DNA of 64,000 bases from an uncultured SAR86 cluster bacterium (lineage in GTDB: Bacteria; Pseudomonadota; Gammaproteobacteria; Magnimaribacterales; D2472), in contig CACOZT010000001.1 of assembly GCA_902631785.1 (NCBI GenBank), positions 382,741 to 446,740 of the forward strand. The letters run 5' to 3'. Below are positions 51,553-61,741 of the stretch, piece by piece; the stretch's first letter is position 1, and each line of letters begins with the position of its first letter. The notes below the pieces were generated by a model. It searched no databases. It saw only the letters and a program-made list of their open reading frames with translations, and was not told the origin of the DNA. Made by a program: the position numbers and the translations under genes.

Positions 51553-51579
51553 ATATCTCCTCAAATATATTATAGAACA

Positions 51580-51654
51580 TGGCTGGGGTGGTAGGATTCG
51601 AACCTACGCATGACGGGATCAAAACCCGTTGCCTTACCGCTTGGCGACACCCCA
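51580..51654 (-). tRNA. tRNA-Gln (anticodon TTG), CCA encoded
   Basis: Minus strand TGGGGTGTCGCCAAGCGGTAAGGCAACGGGTTTTGATCCCGT...GGTTCGAATCC...CACCCCAGCCA. Confidence 0.95.
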
Positions 51655-51657
51655 ATG

Positions 51658-52473
51658 TTAGTTGATACTGCATATCGGCGAATATTGTAATGGTTTACAG
51701 AAAAAGAGTCTCCAATTACTGGGTATTTTTTTAATAATCTTATCAATTTCACTATCATCTTCATAGTAAAAAAATAAGGATGAACCACTACCGCTCAAAT
51801 TAATTTTGTTTTCAAAGCCATTGGTGAAAATAAATTCCTTAATACTTGGATTATGATTCAAATAAACACTCCAAAAACTATTTTGGTTATCTAAAATACT
51901 TTTTTTATTATTTTTGGATTTTTCAAAAAGGTTAAACATTTTTTTTGTTGAAGAGTGAATATTTGGAGTAACAACTAAGATGTTTTTTGTTATCATGTCA
52001 GTCTCCTTTAGTCTGTCTCCTGTTCCTTCTCCAATAGCATTTTTGCCAAATACAAAAAATGGCACATCTGCTCCAATGGATGAAGCAATTTCCATTAAAT
52101 TTTCCTTATTTAAATTTAAGCTCCAAAGTTTATTTAAAGCAATTAATGTTGAAGCAGCATTTGAGCTTGCTCCTCCAAGACCAGACCCAAGAGGAATATT
52201 TTTTTTTACTTCAATTTCAATACCATCATTGCTATTTCTGTAATCCAGTAGTTTTTTTGCAGCATTGTAAATAGTGTTATCTTCATCATTAAGATAAATT
52301 TCTGTAGATTTAATTCTAATTTTCCCTTTTATGTCTGATTTAAATTTAAGATGGTCATATATATCAACAAGTTGGAAATGTGTCTTTAAATTGTGGTAAC
52401 CATCATCTCTTTTATCAAGAATTGAAAGACTTAAGTTGATTTTTGCAGGTGATCTTATGACTATTTCATTCAT
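51658..52473 (-). CDS. ispE: 4-diphosphocytidyl-2-C-methyl-D-erythritol kinase IspE
   Basis: 'SPAKINLSLSILDKRDDGYHNL', 'PLGSGLGGASSNAASTL'. Confidence 0.96.
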   Translation of the reverse strand: MNEIVIRSPAKINLSLSILDKRDDGYHNLKTHFQLVDIYDHLKFKSDIKGKIRIKSTEIYLNDEDNTIYNAAKKLLDYRNSNDGIEIEVKKNIPLGSGLGGASSNAASTLIALNKLWSLNLNKENLMEIASSIGADVPFFVFGKNAIGEGTGDRLKETDMITKNILVVTPNIHSSTKKMFNLFEKSKNNKKSILDNQNSFWSVYLNHNPSIKEFIFTNGFENKINLSGSGSSLFFYYEDDSEIDKIIKKIPSNWRLFFCKPLQYSPICSIN

Positions 52474-52927
52474 TTTTAATTAAAAAGCCTTCGTAAAAAG
52501 AATCCTTATATTCTAAATAAAAATTCATTCTTTTATCTTGATAAAAACACTTCAGGTCAAAATCTGGATTATCCTCAGATTTTTTATAAGTATAACTCTC
52601 ATTTAAAATACAATTGTTTAGCAATTCTTCAATATTATTAGGTATTTCAGAATTAATTTTATAACTTCCTTCTTTTGTAATGTATTTCATTGCATTTGTT
52701 GAGTTATCATATTTAATTTGAACAAAATTTCCATATAATGGCCTGTAAATCTGTATAATGATGTTGTTTTTATTGCTATTTAACAAAATGTTAAATGAAT
52801 ATTTCTCAGATTCTGAAGAATTGAAGAGCACTTTCCCTTTATATGTAACTGAATTGCTATAATTATCAACACCAACACAAGATATTAATAAAAAAACAAA
52901 AAAACTATAAGAGATTTTTTTAACCAT
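52466..52927 (-). CDS. lolB: Probable outer membrane lipoprotein LolB (divergent); ORF track begins at 52951
   Basis: Lipobox 'FLLISC', beta-rich body, position between hemA and ispE as in other gammaproteobacteria. Sequence itself weakly conserved. Confidence 0.7.
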   Translation of the reverse strand: MVKKISYSFFVFLLISCVGVDNYSNSVTYKGKVLFNSSESEKYSFNILLNSNKNNIIIQIYRPLYGNFVQIKYDNSTNAMKYITKEGSYKINSEIPNNIEELLNNCILNESYTYKKSEDNPDFDLKCFYQDKRMNFYLEYKDSFYEGFLIKNE

Positions 52928-54158
52928 GGAACTACAATTATTCGGCATCAATCATAAGACCTCAAATGTTGCAGAAAGAGAGAAATTCATTATAAATGAG
53001 TCTAACCAAATTTTACTTGATAGTCATTTAAAAAACATTTTCCAAGACGACATTGAGTCATTTTTTGGAATTTCAACATGCAATAGAACAGAAATATATT
53101 TAGTTGGCAAATCTGGAATTTCTGAGAAAGTTTTCTATGAAATATTAAAAAAATTAAATATAAATGATATTTCTAGTGACAGTTTTTATTTTCTCTCAAA
53201 TCACGATGCTCTTGTTCATATGTGTAAAGTCGCCTCTGGTATTGACTCACAAGTTTTAGGTGAACAAGAAATCCTAGGACAATTTAAAACTGCTGTAAAA
53301 AATGCAAAAGAGTACAACATTATCGGTAAAAGGTTATCTTACTTTGCAGACAAAGTAATTGAAATTGCAAAAAAAGCAAGAACTGAAACCAATATTGGAC
53401 TCAACTCTTTATCAGTAAGTGGACTAGCTTTAAAATTGATTAAAAATATTTTTGAAGCACCAGAAAATCAAAATGTACTAGTCATTGGTGCAGGGTCTTT
53501 ATCCAAAAGCGTTATATCTAATTTATATGATAAAGGAATTCATAACATTAAATTGGTCAATAGAACGATTAAGAAAATAAATTTAAATAAAAACTTTGAG
53601 ATATTATCCTCTTCACTAGATTCTCTTCATGATCAGCTTGAGCTCGCTGATATTGTTATATCTTCTTCAATTACAGATTTGCCTATAGTTGGTAAAGGTG
53701 CGATAGAAAATGCACTAAAGGTTAGAAAAAATAAACCAATCTTATTAATAGACTTAGGAGTACCCAGAAATATTGAAGATGAAATAAGAGATATCGAACA
53801 AGCCTATTTATTTTCAATTGATGATATTGAAAAAATTACTCAAGATAACTTTGGACAACGTTCCATTGAAGCTGAAAAGGCCATGAATATAATTGTTCTT
53901 GAGTCCAAATCAAAATTGGAAGATTTTTCTAGCAAATCATCTAAAGATGATGCCAATCTTCAATTAGAAAAGTTTTTAAATAGTTTATCCAGTGATGAGA
54001 TTGAACAGTTTAAGTCAAATGGTAACTACTCTAATCTAGTTGAATCAATCAAGAGCATGAATATGACTGATGAAGGCTTTAACAATTTTCAGGATATAAA
54101 AAATTTGGATGATCATATAATTAAATCTATGATCAAAAGGTTTTTTAGTAATGCATGA
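52926..54158 (+). CDS. hemA: Glutamyl-tRNA reductase
   Basis: 'GISTCNRTEIYLV', 'GIDSQVLGEQEILGQFK', 'LIDLGVPRNIE'. Confidence 0.97.
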   Translation: MELQLFGINHKTSNVAEREKFIINESNQILLDSHLKNIFQDDIESFFGISTCNRTEIYLVGKSGISEKVFYEILKKLNINDISSDSFYFLSNHDALVHMCKVASGIDSQVLGEQEILGQFKTAVKNAKEYNIIGKRLSYFADKVIEIAKKARTETNIGLNSLSVSGLALKLIKNIFEAPENQNVLVIGAGSLSKSVISNLYDKGIHNIKLVNRTIKKINLNKNFEILSSSLDSLHDQLELADIVISSSITDLPIVGKGAIENALKVRKNKPILLIDLGVPRNIEDEIRDIEQAYLFSIDDIEKITQDNFGQRSIEAEKAMNIIVLESKSKLEDFSSKSSKDDANLQLEKFLNSLSSDEIEQFKSNGNYSNLVESIKSMNMTDEGFNNFQDIKNLDDHIIKSMIKRFFSNA

Positions 54159-55236
54159 TTCAATGCTTAAGAAGCTTGATCAGCTTCAAAATAGAATAAA
54201 TGAAATTCAGGATCTATTACTAGATTCTAAAACTATTGAAGATATAGAAAAATATACTTTGTTAAATAAGGAGTTTTCTGAACTTAAACCAATTGTTGAA
54301 AAATTTGATGAATACAATAATGTCCTAAAAAGTATTAAAGATGCAAACGAAATTATTGAATCAGGTGATGATGAGCTCAAAGTTTTGGCCGAAGATGATC
54401 TTAAGAGTTATCTAGATATTCCTGAAAAGCTTGAGCAGGAGCTCAAGTTCATGTTACTACCAAAAGATTCTGCAGATGATGGCTCAGCATATCTAGAGAT
54501 TAGATCTGGTGCAGGAGGTGATGAAGCAAGTATATTTGCTGGCGATCTTTTTAGGATGTATTCGAGATTATCAGAAAGACAAGGCTGGAATTTGGAGGTG
54601 ATTGATATTAAGCCGTCTGAACAAGGAGGTCTAAAAGAGGTAGTTGCAAAATTAAATGGTAAAAGTGTTTTTAAGGTTCTTAAATTTGAATCTGGAGTCC
54701 ACAGAGTTCAAAGAGTTCCCGAAACCGAATCACAAGGAAGGGTTCATACATCAACATGCACTGTAGCGGTTTTGCCAGAAGTTGAAGAGGTTCAGGACAT
54801 AAATATTGATAAAAATGATTTAAGGGTTGATACATTCAGAGCTTCAGGTGCAGGGGGTCAGCATGTTAATAAAACTGATTCAGCTGTGAGACTTACACAT
54901 ATTCCAACGGGATTAGTGGTTGAGTGCCAAGACGGAAGGTCTCAACATAAAAATAAAGAGAAAGCTTTATCTTTACTTGCAGCAAAGTTAAAGCAGCAAG
55001 AAATTGATAATCAACAAGAAAGTATCGCAAGTGAAAGAAAAATATTAGTAGGAACAGGAGATAGGAGTGAAAAAATAAGAACATATAATTTTCCTCAAGG
55101 AAGAATGACGGATCATAGGATCAAGCTCACTCAACATAATCTTGATCAAATTATGGATGGAGATATAAAAGAAATATGTGATGCATTGTTAGCAGAAAAT
55201 CAATTAGCAATGCTTTCTCAACTTGAATCAGAGTAA
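54151..55236 (+). CDS. prfA: Peptide chain release factor 1
   Basis: 'RASGAGGQHVNKTDSAVRLTHIPTG'; follows hemA. Confidence 0.97.
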   Translation: MHDSMLKKLDQLQNRINEIQDLLLDSKTIEDIEKYTLLNKEFSELKPIVEKFDEYNNVLKSIKDANEIIESGDDELKVLAEDDLKSYLDIPEKLEQELKFMLLPKDSADDGSAYLEIRSGAGGDEASIFAGDLFRMYSRLSERQGWNLEVIDIKPSEQGGLKEVVAKLNGKSVFKVLKFESGVHRVQRVPETESQGRVHTSTCTVAVLPEVEEVQDINIDKNDLRVDTFRASGAGGQHVNKTDSAVRLTHIPTGLVVECQDGRSQHKNKEKALSLLAAKLKQQEIDNQQESIASERKILVGTGDRSEKIRTYNFPQGRMTDHRIKLTQHNLDQIMDGDIKEICDALLAENQLAMLSQLESE

Positions 55237-56052
55237 TTGAAAAATCAATTAAGTCATTACATTGATATGCTTGATAGCTTAGCTATTAAAAAAGATTTTA
55301 TTTTTTTTCTCAAAGAAAAATTAGGCTTCAATGATAACGAGATTTATATAAATCAAAACATAGTTCTTAAAAATAAAGATAAAACTTTAATTGAGAAGTT
55401 TCTAAAACAAAAAGAGGAAGGAGTTCCTTTAGACTACATCTTAAATTCTTCTAAATTTTATGAATATGATTTCTACGTTGATTCAAGAGTCTTAATTCCA
55501 AGACCAGAAACAGAAATTTTGGTTGATTATATAAATAATCATTTTTTGTCTCCAATCAAAGTATTAGATGCTGGCACCGGATCTGGATGTATTGGAATTT
55601 CAATAGCTCTTAAAAATCCGAATTTTAAAGTTTATGGCTCTGATTATTCGAAGGATGCTTTGGATGTTGCCTTTATAAATAAAAAAAACTTGTTAGTAAA
55701 AAATTTTTTGCCAATACGTGCAAATTGGTTATCTTGTTTTAGTGAAGATTGTTTTGATCTTATTGTAAGCAACCCACCATATATATCAGAGGGAGATTCA
55801 CACTTAGATGAGCTTATTCATGAACCAAATATTGCTCTAGTGTCGAAAGATAGCGGACTTTTTCATATTAAAAAAATTATTAAGCAATCAAGTAAAGTTC
55901 TTAAAAATGGTGGAACATTAGTTATTGAACATGGACATGATCAATCAGAAGTTGTGAAGGAAATTTTTGAAAAAAATTATTTCTCTAAAATAATTAATAT
56001 CAAAGATCTGCAATTAATCCCTAGAATAACTATTGGAACCTTAGAAAGATAA
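55237..56052 (+). CDS. prmC: Release factor glutamine methyltransferase PrmC (TTG start)
   Basis: 'RPETEILVDYI', 'VLDAGTGSGCIGISIAL', 'VSNPPYI'. Confidence 0.96.
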   Translation: MKNQLSHYIDMLDSLAIKKDFIFFLKEKLGFNDNEIYINQNIVLKNKDKTLIEKFLKQKEEGVPLDYILNSSKFYEYDFYVDSRVLIPRPETEILVDYINNHFLSPIKVLDAGTGSGCIGISIALKNPNFKVYGSDYSKDALDVAFINKKNLLVKNFLPIRANWLSCFSEDCFDLIVSNPPYISEGDSHLDELIHEPNIALVSKDSGLFHIKKIIKQSSKVLKNGGTLVIEHGHDQSEVVKEIFEKNYFSKIINIKDLQLIPRITIGTLER

Positions 56053-56053
56053 C

Positions 56054-57490
56054 TCAAGTGCCACAATAAGTAACATATTTTTCATTTGGAGAAGGAAGGG
56101 TATATTTGTTATATTCATTTTTTTCTTCAAAAGGTTTTTTTAATAATTCAGACATTAAATTGATTTCTGTCATGTTGTCATTGATAGCTTGTTTTAATGC
56201 GTCCTCAATTAGATGATTTCTTGGTATATAGCATGGATTTTTAGTGTTCATTTTTGTAGAAACTTCAGTGATATTAATTTCTTTTTTCCAAGATCTAAAC
56301 CATTTTGCAAAAACTTCAGATTTACTAAATACAGAATCTTCTACAGACATTGATTTATTAATTATTTTTGCAAGATTTCTAAATGACAAAGTAAAGTCTA
56401 TTGATTCAGAATGTAATATTTTTAAATAGTCATCAATTATTTTTGAATTGTCATTATCAATATTTTCAAGGCCTAATTTTTCACCAAATTCTTTATAGAA
56501 ATATTCTTGATATGTCGGCATTGTAAGTTGAAGAACTTCTGTGAGTTTTTTTACTGAAATCTCTTCGTCTTCATCAACTAATGGTATGAGTGTTTCAGCA
56601 AATTTTGCCAGATTCCATATTAGTATTGCTGGTTGGTTTTGATATGAGTATCTTCCGTTATGATCAATAGAGCTAAATACTGTTTTTGGATCGTAAGTAT
56701 TCATAAATGCACAAGGACCATAGTCAATAGTTTCGCCAGAAATCGTCATGTTATCAGTATTCATAACCCCATGAACAAATCCAAGACCCATCCATTTTGA
56801 TATCAATGAAGCCTGCTTATCACAAACAGCTGCAAAAAAACTCAAGTATTTATTATCAGTTTGTATTAAATCTGGATAGTGTCTATTGATTGAATAATCC
56901 GCCAATGTCTTAAGTGCTTGATTATTTTTTGTTCTAGCAAATTCAAATGTACCAATTCTTATATGACTTTTTGCAACTCTAGTTAGAACTCCGCCTGGAA
57001 GTGTTGTTTCTCTCAAGACATCTTCGTTTGTTTTTATTGCAAAAAGAGATCTTGTAGTTGGTATTTTTAATGCATGCATAAATTCACTTATTACGTACTC
57101 TCTTAAGACTGGACCTAAGGCTGATTTTCCGTCTCCTCTTCTTGAATATGGGGTTTGACCAATTCCTTTTAATTGAATATCCATCTTGTTAATTTCACCC
57201 AATAAAATTGCTCTTCCATCACCAAGTAGCGGATTAAAGTGACCGAATTGATGGCCTGAGTATCCTTGAGCTATTGGAATTGAGTCTTGAAGTAACTTAT
57301 TTCCAGAAAATATATTAAGACAATCGTCAGAGTCTACATAATCTTTATCAAAACCAAGCGCTTCAGCAAGAGGATAATTTTTTAAAATTATCTCAGCTTT
57401 TTTAAAACCATGTGGAGGACATTTTTCTGAAATTTCATGAAGTTCTTCAGCATAAGAATTCATAATATTTAGGTTTTTGATATTTTTCAC
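56054..57490 (-). CDS. selO: SelO/YdiU family protein adenylyltransferase
   Basis: 'QGYSGHQFGHFNPLLGDGRAILLGE', 'LKGIGQTPYSRRGDGKSALGPVLREY', C-terminal 'YCGT'. Confidence 0.95.
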   Translation of the reverse strand: MKNIKNLNIMNSYAEELHEISEKCPPHGFKKAEIILKNYPLAEALGFDKDYVDSDDCLNIFSGNKLLQDSIPIAQGYSGHQFGHFNPLLGDGRAILLGEINKMDIQLKGIGQTPYSRRGDGKSALGPVLREYVISEFMHALKIPTTRSLFAIKTNEDVLRETTLPGGVLTRVAKSHIRIGTFEFARTKNNQALKTLADYSINRHYPDLIQTDNKYLSFFAAVCDKQASLISKWMGLGFVHGVMNTDNMTISGETIDYGPCAFMNTYDPKTVFSSIDHNGRYSYQNQPAILIWNLAKFAETLIPLVDEDEEISVKKLTEVLQLTMPTYQEYFYKEFGEKLGLENIDNDNSKIIDDYLKILHSESIDFTLSFRNLAKIINKSMSVEDSVFSKSEVFAKWFRSWKKEINITEVSTKMNTKNPCYIPRNHLIEDALKQAINDNMTEINLMSELLKKPFEEKNEYNKYTLPSPNEKYVTYCGT

Positions 57491-57497
57491 TTTTATC

Positions 57498-58163
57498 TTA
57501 ATCGATAAATTTCACAAAAGATTCTAAATTTTCTCTTCTTGTTCTGTATTGATTTATTGGATGATTTGTATCCTCATACCCAATTGCAACTCCACACCAA
57601 ACAATTTCATTGTCCGGATGATTAATATGTTCCTTTACAGTTTTCGGATAAATTGACCAAGATTCTTGAAGGCATAAGCCCAAGCCATGATGAATAGCGC
57701 TTAACCAAAGATTTTCTAAAAACATTCCCACATGACCCCATCCATTACTACCAAATGTTCTATCAATTGTTATTATCATTCCTATGGGGGCACCAAAAAA
57801 ATTATAATTTTCTCTAATTTGTTTAAAACGAGAATCTAAATCATCTTTTTCGATTGATAAAGCATTGTACATATCTGCGCCACATTCATATCTTCTTTTT
57901 TTATATTCATCAGCTAATGGTTTTGGATAAATATCATATTCGATTTCCTCTTGAACTCCATTATCAAAATTATGCAGAGTTTTTTTTGCCAAATTATTTT
58001 TAGCATGCTCATTGAGAACATATACCTTCCACGGCTGTATATTTCCTCCAGATGGTGCAGCGTTAGCAGTTTTTAAGATTTCACTAATTAATTCCATACT
58101 TGGAACCTCATTTGTAAAAGCTCTAACAGAAAATCGTTTTTCGATACCTTCTTTTATATTCAT
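57498..58163 (-). CDS. Nitroreductase family protein
   Basis: 'RFSVRAFTNEVPSMELISEILKTANAAPSGGNIQPWKVYV'. Confidence 0.92.
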   Translation of the reverse strand: MNIKEGIEKRFSVRAFTNEVPSMELISEILKTANAAPSGGNIQPWKVYVLNEHAKNNLAKKTLHNFDNGVQEEIEYDIYPKPLADEYKKRRYECGADMYNALSIEKDDLDSRFKQIRENYNFFGAPIGMIITIDRTFGSNGWGHVGMFLENLWLSAIHHGLGLCLQESWSIYPKTVKEHINHPDNEIVWCGVAIGYEDTNHPINQYRTRRENLESFVKFID

Positions 58164-58170
58164 AATTTTG

Positions 58171-58199
58171 TTATCAAATTTTATTGGTTCTTATATAAT
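58171..58199 (+). promoter_or_regulatory. Promoter candidate upstream of acyl-CoA ligase: TTATCA-N17-TATAAT
   Basis: TATAAT at 58194-58199; AAGGGA SD precedes ATG 58231. Confidence 0.4.
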
Positions 58200-58230
58200 T
58201 TATAACAAAGATCTTAAGGGAGCAATTTAT

Positions 58231-59847
58231 ATGATTGGAGATATGCAAAATTGGAAACCTAATGTTGCCGGTATTATCGAACACGCTAGGTCAATGCATC
58301 CAGATACAGAGGTTGTTAGCAGGCTTGTATCGGGTGAAATACATAAAACAAATTATGAAGAAGTATGTATTAGGTCTAGGAAATTAGCCTCTTCACTTGA
58401 GAAAGATGGCATTAAAAAAGGTGATGTCGTCGCAACGCTTGCATTAAATACTTATAGACATTTAGAAATGTATTATGGCATTTCAGGAATGGGAGCAATA
58501 ACTCATACTCTTAATTTTAGATTACATCCAGAGCAGGCAGTTTACATCATCAATCATGCAGAAGATAAGATGATATTTGTTGAGTTGCCGTTCGTACCCA
58601 TCCTAGAGGGGCTTCAAGATAATCTCAAAACTGTAGAAAAATATGTCGTTTTATGTGGCGAAGACGAAATGCCTGAAACTTCATTAAAGAACGCTCTATC
58701 TTATGAAGAATATATAAAAGATGGTGACGAAAATTATATTTGGCCAGATATGGATGATGATGCAGCCTGTGCGTTGTGTTACACGTCTGGAACGACTGGA
58801 AATCCAAAAGGAGTTTTGTATAGCCACAAATCAAACATCCTTCATGCTCAAGTTGCTTTGACAGCGATGACAATACAAGCAGATGATTCTATCTTAATGG
58901 TAGTTCCATTATTTCATGTTTTAGCATGGGGAATACCTTATTTTGGACCAATGAATGGTAATAAACTTGTCATGCCTGGTATGCAAATGGAAGGCGAGCC
59001 TCTTTACGAACTTATAGACAAAGAAGATGTTACGCTTGCCTTTGGAGTTCCTACTATTTGGATGGGGCTCTTAGCTTATTGTCGAGAAAATAATAAGATT
59101 TTAAATTCTGTAAAAAATACTATTATTGGTGGTTCAGCTTTATCTTTGGCAACCTTACAAGAGTTTGATGAAGTTCATGATGTAAATGTTATACATGCAT
59201 GGGGAATGACAGAAATGAGTCCGATGGGAACCACAAATATTCCAACACCAGCAATGAAAAATATGTCTAAAGAGGAAAAGTATTCTATTCAACTAAAGCA
59301 GGGCAGACCAATATATGGTGTCGAGCTAAAAGTTGTTGACGATAAAGGTAACGAGTTGCCAAAAGATGGAGAATCACAAGGCCACTTAATGGTAAGAGGA
59401 CCATGGATTCTTCAAAAATATTTCAAGGCTGAAAAGGATGCTGTTGATGCAGATGGTTGGTTTGATACTGGAGATATATCTGTTCTTGATGAAGACGGTT
59501 ACATGACTATTAAAGATAGAGCAAAAGATGTAATCAAATCTGGTGGAGAATGGATAAGCTCTATTGATCTTGAAAATGCTGCATTTGGGCATCCTGAAGT
59601 TGCAGAGGCATGCGTTGTAGGCATACCTCACCCAAAATGGGACGAGAGACCGATGTTATTTGTAGTTACAAATTCTGGCGAACCTATCGAAAAACAAAGC
59701 ATTATCGAATTCCTAAGTGACAAGGTCGCTAAATGGTGGCTTCCAGATGAAATAATTTTCTTAAAAGAGTTACCGCATGGCGCTACTGGTAAACTGCAAA
59801 AATTTGATCTAAGAGAAGAATATAATAATTATTATATGGAGAAATAA
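58231..59847 (+). CDS. AMP-dependent acyl-CoA synthetase/ligase (ORF track begins at 58012; ATG at 58231 preferred)
   Basis: '[17 protein letters not shown]', '[13 protein letters not shown]', '[36 protein letters not shown]'. Confidence 0.94.
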   Translation: MIGDMQNWKPNVAGIIEHARSMHPDTEVVSRLVSGEIHKTNYEEVCIRSRKLASSLEKDGIKKGDVVATLALNTYRHLEMYYGISGMGAITHTLNFRLHPEQAVYIINHAEDKMIFVELPFVPILEGLQDNLKTVEKYVVLCGEDEMPETSLKNALSYEEYIKDGDENYIWPDMDDDAACALCYTSGTTGNPKGVLYSHKSNILHAQVALTAMTIQADDSILMVVPLFHVLAWGIPYFGPMNGNKLVMPGMQMEGEPLYELIDKEDVTLAFGVPTIWMGLLAYCRENNKILNSVKNTIIGGSALSLATLQEFDEVHDVNVIHAWGMTEMSPMGTTNIPTPAMKNMSKEEKYSIQLKQGRPIYGVELKVVDDKGNELPKDGESQGHLMVRGPWILQKYFKAEKDAVDADGWFDTGDISVLDEDGYMTIKDRAKDVIKSGGEWISSIDLENAAFGHPEVAEACVVGIPHPKWDERPMLFVVTNSGEPIEKQSIIEFLSDKVAKWWLPDEIIFLKELPHGATGKLQKFDLREEYNNYYMEK

Positions 59848-59848
59848 T

Positions 59849-60310
59849 ATGTTGAAAGTTATAAAACCAGCTGAGATCGATTCAGTAATAGGAACTGAGG
59901 TAGGAACATCAGAGTGGATAACAATTGATCAAGAAAGAATAAATAAATTTGCTGACGCTACTATGGATCATCAATTTATTCATGTTGATCCTGAACAAGC
60001 AACACCTGTTTTTGGCTCTACTATTGCACATGGGTTTTTATCTTTGTCATTAGTAGCTGGTATACCTTTTAGTCAAGAAATTGGAATGGTTCTTGAGGGA
60101 ACCAAGATGGGTTTAAATTATGGTTTAGACAAAGTAAGGTTTTTGAGTCCAGTTCCCGTGAACTCTGAGGTAAGAATACATATGAAATGTATAGATATTA
60201 CTGAAAAAAATCCTGGTCAATACCTTGCTAAGACAGAAGTTACAATGGAAATAAAAGGTGTTGAAAAACCTGCATTTGTAGCAGAAACCCTTAGCATGTT
60301 TGTCGTTTAA
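59849..60310 (+). CDS. MaoC family (R)-hydratase/dehydratase
   Basis: 'FADATMDHQFIHVDPEQA...FGSTIAHGFLSLSL' hotdog hydratase motif. Confidence 0.92.
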   Translation: MLKVIKPAEIDSVIGTEVGTSEWITIDQERINKFADATMDHQFIHVDPEQATPVFGSTIAHGFLSLSLVAGIPFSQEIGMVLEGTKMGLNYGLDKVRFLSPVPVNSEVRIHMKCIDITEKNPGQYLAKTEVTMEIKGVEKPAFVAETLSMFVV

Positions 60311-60313
60311 AAA

Positions 60314-61741
60314 TTATTTTAAAAGACCTTTTAAAATTTCATTGACAGTCTTAGGGTTTGCTTTTCCTTGAGTTTCTTTCATTACTTGACCAACAAAGAA
60401 ACCAAATAATTTATCTTTTCCTGATTTATATGCCGCAACTTGATCAGAATTAGATTCGATAATTTTTTTAGCAATATCTTCAAGTAAACTTTCATCTTGA
60501 ATTTGAATCAAACCTTTTGATTCAATTATTTGATCAACATCGGATGCAGTTTCCCAGACTTCTTCAAGAACCGACTTTGCAATTTTTCCTGAAATAGTGC
60601 CGTCAGAAATTCGCTCAATAAGTTTTCCAAAATTTTCAGCAGAAAGATTGGATTCATCGATATCAATATTATCTTTATTTAACAAGGCACTAACGTCGCC
60701 TACTAGCCATTTTGCAACCAGTCCAGCATCATCTGTTTTAGATGAAGCTTCCTCAAACATATTTGCCATAGTTTTAGATGAAGCAATAATTGTAGCTTCT
60801 GATTCATCAAGGCCTATTTCATTAACGTATCTAATCTCTTTTTCTTCAGGAAGTTCTGGGAGATTTTCTTTAATTTCTTTTAACTCTTCATCTGAAATTA
60901 TTACTGGTAAGAGATCAGGGCATGGGAAGTATCTATAATCGTTTGCTTCTTCTTTAGATCTCATAGATCTTGTTTCATTCTTTTCGCTATCATAGAGTCT
61001 TGTTTCTTGAATAACAGATTCACCGTTTTCAATCAGTGTTATCTGTCTATTGATTTCAAAGTTAATTGCTTTTTCAATAAACTTAAAAGAGTTAATATTT
61101 TTTAATTCTGCTCTTGTTCCCAGCTCCTTATCATCGCTTTTCTTAATTGAGACGTTTACATCGCATCTCATTGAACCTTGGGCCATGTTTCCATCACAGA
61201 TATCTAAAAATGTAACTAGCTGTCTTATAGCTTTAAAATATGCAACTGCTTCTTTTGCACTGGAAATTTCAGGCTCTGATACAATTTCTAGAAGTGGAGT
61301 GCCAGCTCTATTTAAGTCAACGCCAGTTTCTCCTTCGAACATATCATGAATTGATTTTCCTGCATCTTCCTCAAGATGCGCTCTTGTTATATTTATATTC
61401 TTCTCATAATCATCAACTGAAATTTTGATTGAGCCTTTTTCAACTATTGGTTGTTCCATTTGAGTTATTTGATAACCTTTTGGTAAATCTGGATAAAAAT
61501 AATTCTTTCTATCAAATGATGATGTTTGATTGATATTTGCTCCTGTAGCAAGGCCAAAACGAATAGCTTTATAAAATGCTTCTCTGTTTGCAACAGGGAG
61601 AACGCCAGGCAATCCCATGTCTACAAGATCAACATGAGTATTAGATTCAGCTCCAAATTCTGTTGAACCACCTGAAAATAATTTAGATTTAGTAGATAGT
61701 TGAACATGTATTTCCAACCCTATTACTGTTTCCCAACTCAT
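60314..61741 (-). CDS. gatB: Asp/Glu-tRNA amidotransferase subunit GatB (start MSWETVIGLEIHV at 61741)
   Basis: 'ETVIGLEIHVQLSTKSKLF', 'DLPKGYQITQ', YqeY-like C-terminus. Confidence 0.97.
   Translation of the reverse strand: MSWETVIGLEIHVQLSTKSKLFSGGSTEFGAESNTHVDLVDMGLPGVLPVANREAFYKAIRFGLATGANINQTSSFDRKNYFYPDLPKGYQITQMEQPIVEKGSIKISVDDYEKNINITRAHLEEDAGKSIHDMFEGETGVDLNRAGTPLLEIVSEPEISSAKEAVAYFKAIRQLVTFLDICDGNMAQGSMRCDVNVSIKKSDDKELGTRAELKNINSFKFIEKAINFEINRQITLIENGESVIQETRLYDSEKNETRSMRSKEEANDYRYFPCPDLLPVIISDEELKEIKENLPELPEEKEIRYVNEIGLDESEATIIASSKTMANMFEEASSKTDDAGLVAKWLVGDVSALLNKDNIDIDESNLSAENFGKLIERISDGTISGKIAKSVLEEVWETASDVDQIIESKGLIQIQDESLLEDIAKKIIESNSDQVAAYKSGKDKLFGFFVGQVMKETQGKANPKTVNEILKGLLK

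Noticed and set aside
51570-51788. Minus-strand ORF '...[27 protein letters not shown]'
   Set aside because: Translation of the tRNA-Gln gene itself, a common mis-annotation pattern.
58012-58230. 73-aa N-terminal extension of the acyl-CoA ligase ORF
   Set aside because: Antisense to the nitroreductase 5' coding region; an SD (AAGGGA) precedes ATG 58231, and the homologous start is [10 protein letters not shown].
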